The notes under the pieces were generated by a model. The model saw nothing but the letters and a program-made list of their open reading frames with translations, did not search any database and was not told the origin of the DNA. A stretch of 64,000 nucleotides of DNA from an uncultured Helicobacter sp. (GTDB lineage Bacteria; Campylobacterota; Campylobacteria; Campylobacterales; Helicobacteraceae), in contig CASEHV010000002.1 in assembly GCA_949287835.1 (NCBI GenBank), positions 1 to 64,000 on the forward strand, in the 5' to 3' direction. This document shows positions 63,966 to 64,000 of this stretch, piece after piece (positions within the stretch are counted from its first letter, which is position 1; each line of letters begins with the position of its first letter). Position numbers and translations under genes: made by a program.

Positions 63966-64000
63966 TTATCCTTGTCTTTGTTTATGTTTTGGATTCACGC
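63966..64000 (-). CDS. rpmJ: 50S ribosomal protein L36 (C-terminal end only)
   Basis: The last 10 codons before the window edge read VNPKHKQRQG and stop, the exact C-terminal signature of L36, with the His that helps bind zinc. Position directly before rpsM is the conserved spc/alpha operon order. The rest lies outside the window. Confidence 0.88.
   Translation of the reverse strand, partial: VNPKHKQRQG

Overview
The window is AT-rich chromosomal DNA from a member of the Campylobacterota, most likely a Helicobacter of the non-gastric (enterohepatic) type. CheV1, FlhF-FolK, ThrRS, AroQ, a SpeE-like protein, Pgk and SpoT-RpoZ all read as close relatives of H. pylori proteins. The purM gene and a GT42 sialyltransferase argue against H. 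pylori itself. Most of the window is packed housekeeping genes, often with 1-20 bp gaps or short overlaps. I saw no tRNA or rRNA gene, IS element, prophage or CRISPR array.

Layout. 1-4.7 kb: the 5' part of a chemoreceptor gene with a T18 tract in its promoter, an SMR transporter, a palindromic intergenic repeat, and two adjacent dead genes (an MFS transporter and a FAD/NAD-binding protein). 4.7-10.9 kb: tautomerase, flavin reductase, YigZ, LptE and CheV1 on the plus strand, then a sialyltransferase with a 13-base C/G tract, flhF and folK on the minus strand. 11-15.9 kb: rpsI-rplM, an orphan DUF485 gene and ftsK with an extended linker. 15.9-26.3 kb: a cold-shock-like/coiled-coil protein, then rho, rplT, rpmI, infC, thrS, hit, gapA, a PolB-type exonuclease, thiD and aroQ. 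26.3-28.3 kb: a type II restriction-modification pair broken by four small insertions in short repeats. 28.3-38 kb: proS, a four-gene envelope locus (two beta-barrels, a periplasmic C39 peptidase and a small exported peptide), recN, a short polA, nusA and ynfA. 38-42.2 kb: a TonB-dependent receptor behind Fur-like sites, and pepF. 42.3-49.1 kb: a tight operon flgI-speE-purM-orf-lolD-tilS-orf-murE. 49.2-58.5 kb: ccdA, an alpha-carbonic-anhydrase homologue that has lost two zinc ligands, an SspB-like ORF, rpoN, lolF, guaB, a dynamin-like GTPase and pgk. 58.7-64 kb: spoT-rpoZ and the end of the ribosomal alpha operon (rplQ, rpoA, rpsD, rpsK, rpsM, rpmJ).

The best candidate for an undescribed system is at 30.1-33.0 kb. 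A Sec-exported 91-residue peptide carries, after its signal peptide, a second leader resembling a double-glycine bacteriocin leader and a 34-residue hydrophobic two-cysteine core. It sits behind a perfect TTGACA-17-TATAAT promoter, next to a periplasmic C39 peptidase that could cut that leader and two outer-membrane barrels that could export or receive the product. Other strong points are the two homopolymer switches (chemoreceptor promoter and sialyltransferase), the repeat-expansion decay of the restriction-modification system, the PolA without a 5' nuclease, and the zinc-site-deficient carbonic anhydrase homologue.
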